Positions 30,328 through 31,274 of a stretch of 31,274 nucleotides of DNA are shown here, piece by piece; within the stretch, counting starts at the first letter, position 1; each line of letters starts with the position of its first letter. Under the pieces are notes generated by a model. The model was not told where the DNA came from. It saw only the letters and a program-made list of their open reading frames with translations, and made no database searches. The DNA comes from Hypholoma sublateritium FD-334 SS-4 (lineage: Eukaryota > Basidiomycota > Agaricomycetes > Agaricales > Strophariaceae), in the NCBI GenBank assembly GCA_000827495.1, contig KN817634.1, positions 90,051 to 121,324 on the forward strand. Reading direction: 5' to 3'. A program made the position numbers and the translations under genes.

Positions 30328-31274
30328 TTGTCCCCCCACCTCGCTCGCGACCAGCCGCCTGCGTCGAAGATCGACGCCGTGGACTCGCCCGCCGACTCCG
30401 CGCTCGAGGTGCGCGCCCGTGGGTTGTCATCCAGGATCAGGGACACCTGGGATGCGCAGACAACGTGGGCGGATGACCTTGAGGAGCTCACGCGGGACGT
30501 CGAGGGGCTCTTCAACGACGACGATCCCCATTCGGGCAGCAGGTTTGGGAAACCGGGTGTCCGTGCGCGGCACCAGTTCGAGGGGAGTGGTGCGTCTGGG
30601 GTGAGTGCCAGCCTGCCGAGCTCGAGCTCGATGCACGCCCTGAGCAGGAGTGCTCGGCGGCCGTCGCTGCTTGATCTGCGCGAGCCCTTGTCCGCTGAAG
30701 CGGTCCCGCGCCTACATTATTCGCAGCAGATCCGCGCGAATCTGATCGCGCCTCCCCCGCGCGCGATGACCCAGTACATGGCTTCGACGCACGAGGCAGA
30801 CTCCATCCTGCTGCCGTCGACTATGGGCGTGCGGTCGCCGCCTTCCCGCCATGCGTCCCCCGACTTCCGACCACTCTCGGAGTGCGCGTCGTCATCGACG
30901 ACGAGCCTTCTCTCGTCCGCCTCGATGACGTCGCTGCTGCTGCCACCGAAGCTCACGGATAGGCAGCTCGAGCCAGCTACGCCGGCGTATAATATGCTCG
31001 CCTCCTTCGTATACCGCGCCCCTTCTTCCGGTTCGGCAACGCCCTCTTCTTCCTTTACGCATTCGTTCATGGCTCACCGGAGAGGTTCTAGCACAGCAAG
31101 TAACAGCACGGAGCGCGGGAACAACCGCCGTCGCCCTCGTCGCACCAGACAAGAGACATGACACATAGACAGGACCGCTACTCCGCGTTCAAGAACGCTG
31201 GCCCGCCGTCGGCCGCCACGCTGCCGTTGCGTTCCGGCGTGTCGCCCTTCGACATCCGGCCGATGACGCCACCG
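30328..31274 (+). CDS. Ser/Pro-rich hypothetical protein, frame change at about 31158, runs off the right edge
   Basis: A single plus frame is open from before the first ATG (30328) to TGA at 31159-31161 (277 codons), with basidiomycete-like codon use. It encodes RIRDTWDAQTTWADDLEELT, RDVEGLFNDDDPHSGSRFGK, MHALSRSARRPSLLDLREPL and long Ser/Thr-rich linkers (SECASSSTTSLLSSASMTSL). The chain is hydrophilic and likely disordered, with an acidic helical segment early. Immediately after the stop another frame stays open to the window end (DRYSAFKNAGPPSAATLPLR then SGVSPFDIRPM), so a 1-2 base indel or a missed intron lies near 31158. The true start may be further upstream, in frames around 30180-30300. 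Not recognised. Confidence 0.5.

Noticed and set aside
29402..30430. Minus-strand frames of 96-181 codons
   Set aside because: Gly/Arg-rich shadows of the helicase and Ser-rich coding on the plus strand.
1..31274. Possible CRISPR array, rRNA, tRNA or viral genes
   Set aside because: No regularly spaced repeats, no conserved rRNA blocks, no tRNA cloverleaf recognised by eye, and no capsid, integrase or polymerase motifs.
1..31274. Repeat-induced point mutation as the general cause of decay
   Set aside because: Most lesions are indels and duplications. The two adjacent stops in the mannosyltransferase are suggestive, but no strong transition bias could be shown by eye.

Overview
The window looks like nuclear DNA of a filamentous fungus, most likely a mushroom-type basidiomycete (Agaricomycete; a Rhizoctonia-like genome would fit, but I cannot prove it). 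The reasons are short introns of about 50-75 nt, many exons per gene, and fungal families: a monocarboxylate-type MFS permease, a protein O-mannosyltransferase, a conventional kinesin with the Gly-rich fungal tail, a Pumilio protein, and an adenylation/carrier/ketosynthase enzyme. I see no rRNA, tRNA, CRISPR or bacterial operon structure. All exon joins were worked out by hand from splice signals and frame.

The striking property is a mosaic of decayed and intact genes. Decayed: MFS permease (1-2097, -), an unrecognised remnant (2521-3135, -), an alpha/beta hydrolase (3501-4508, -), an unrecognised acidic-tailed gene (4676-5290, -), an A-ACP-KS synthase (6475-8185, +), an O-mannosyltransferase (8911-11530, +), a kinesin heavy chain (18639-20475, +) and an RNA helicase fragment (29420-30140, +). 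Intact by hand splicing: a six-exon gene of unknown function (13619-14503, +; 190 aa), a nine-exon Pumilio/PUF gene (21643-23958, +; about 620 aa) and a four-exon gene of unknown function (28427-29016, -; 142 aa). Partly readable: a possible Sec16 N-terminus (24437-25100, +), a tail-anchored coiled-coil protein (26189-26751, -) and a Ser/Pro-rich open frame running off the right edge (30328-31274, +).

A non-autonomous DNA transposon (about 870 bp, terminal inverted repeats over 60 bp) lies at 26752-27620, directly against the readable 5' end of the coiled-coil gene. Exact 14-bp head-to-tail duplications occur at 2837, 3716 and 6609. Two of them are precisely what breaks the hydrolase and synthase frames. 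A 53-bp duplication lies inside the mannosyltransferase remnant. A segment of about 120 bp near 18268 is a diverged copy of part of the Sec16-like gene at 24927. Ambiguous bases are confined to the first 4.3 kb, the transposon and one position at 29192.

The genes do not form an obvious pathway. The window reads as an accessory or duplicated region in which housekeeping copies (kinesin, mannosyltransferase, helicase) have decayed, presumably because functional copies exist elsewhere, while a few genes keep clean frames.
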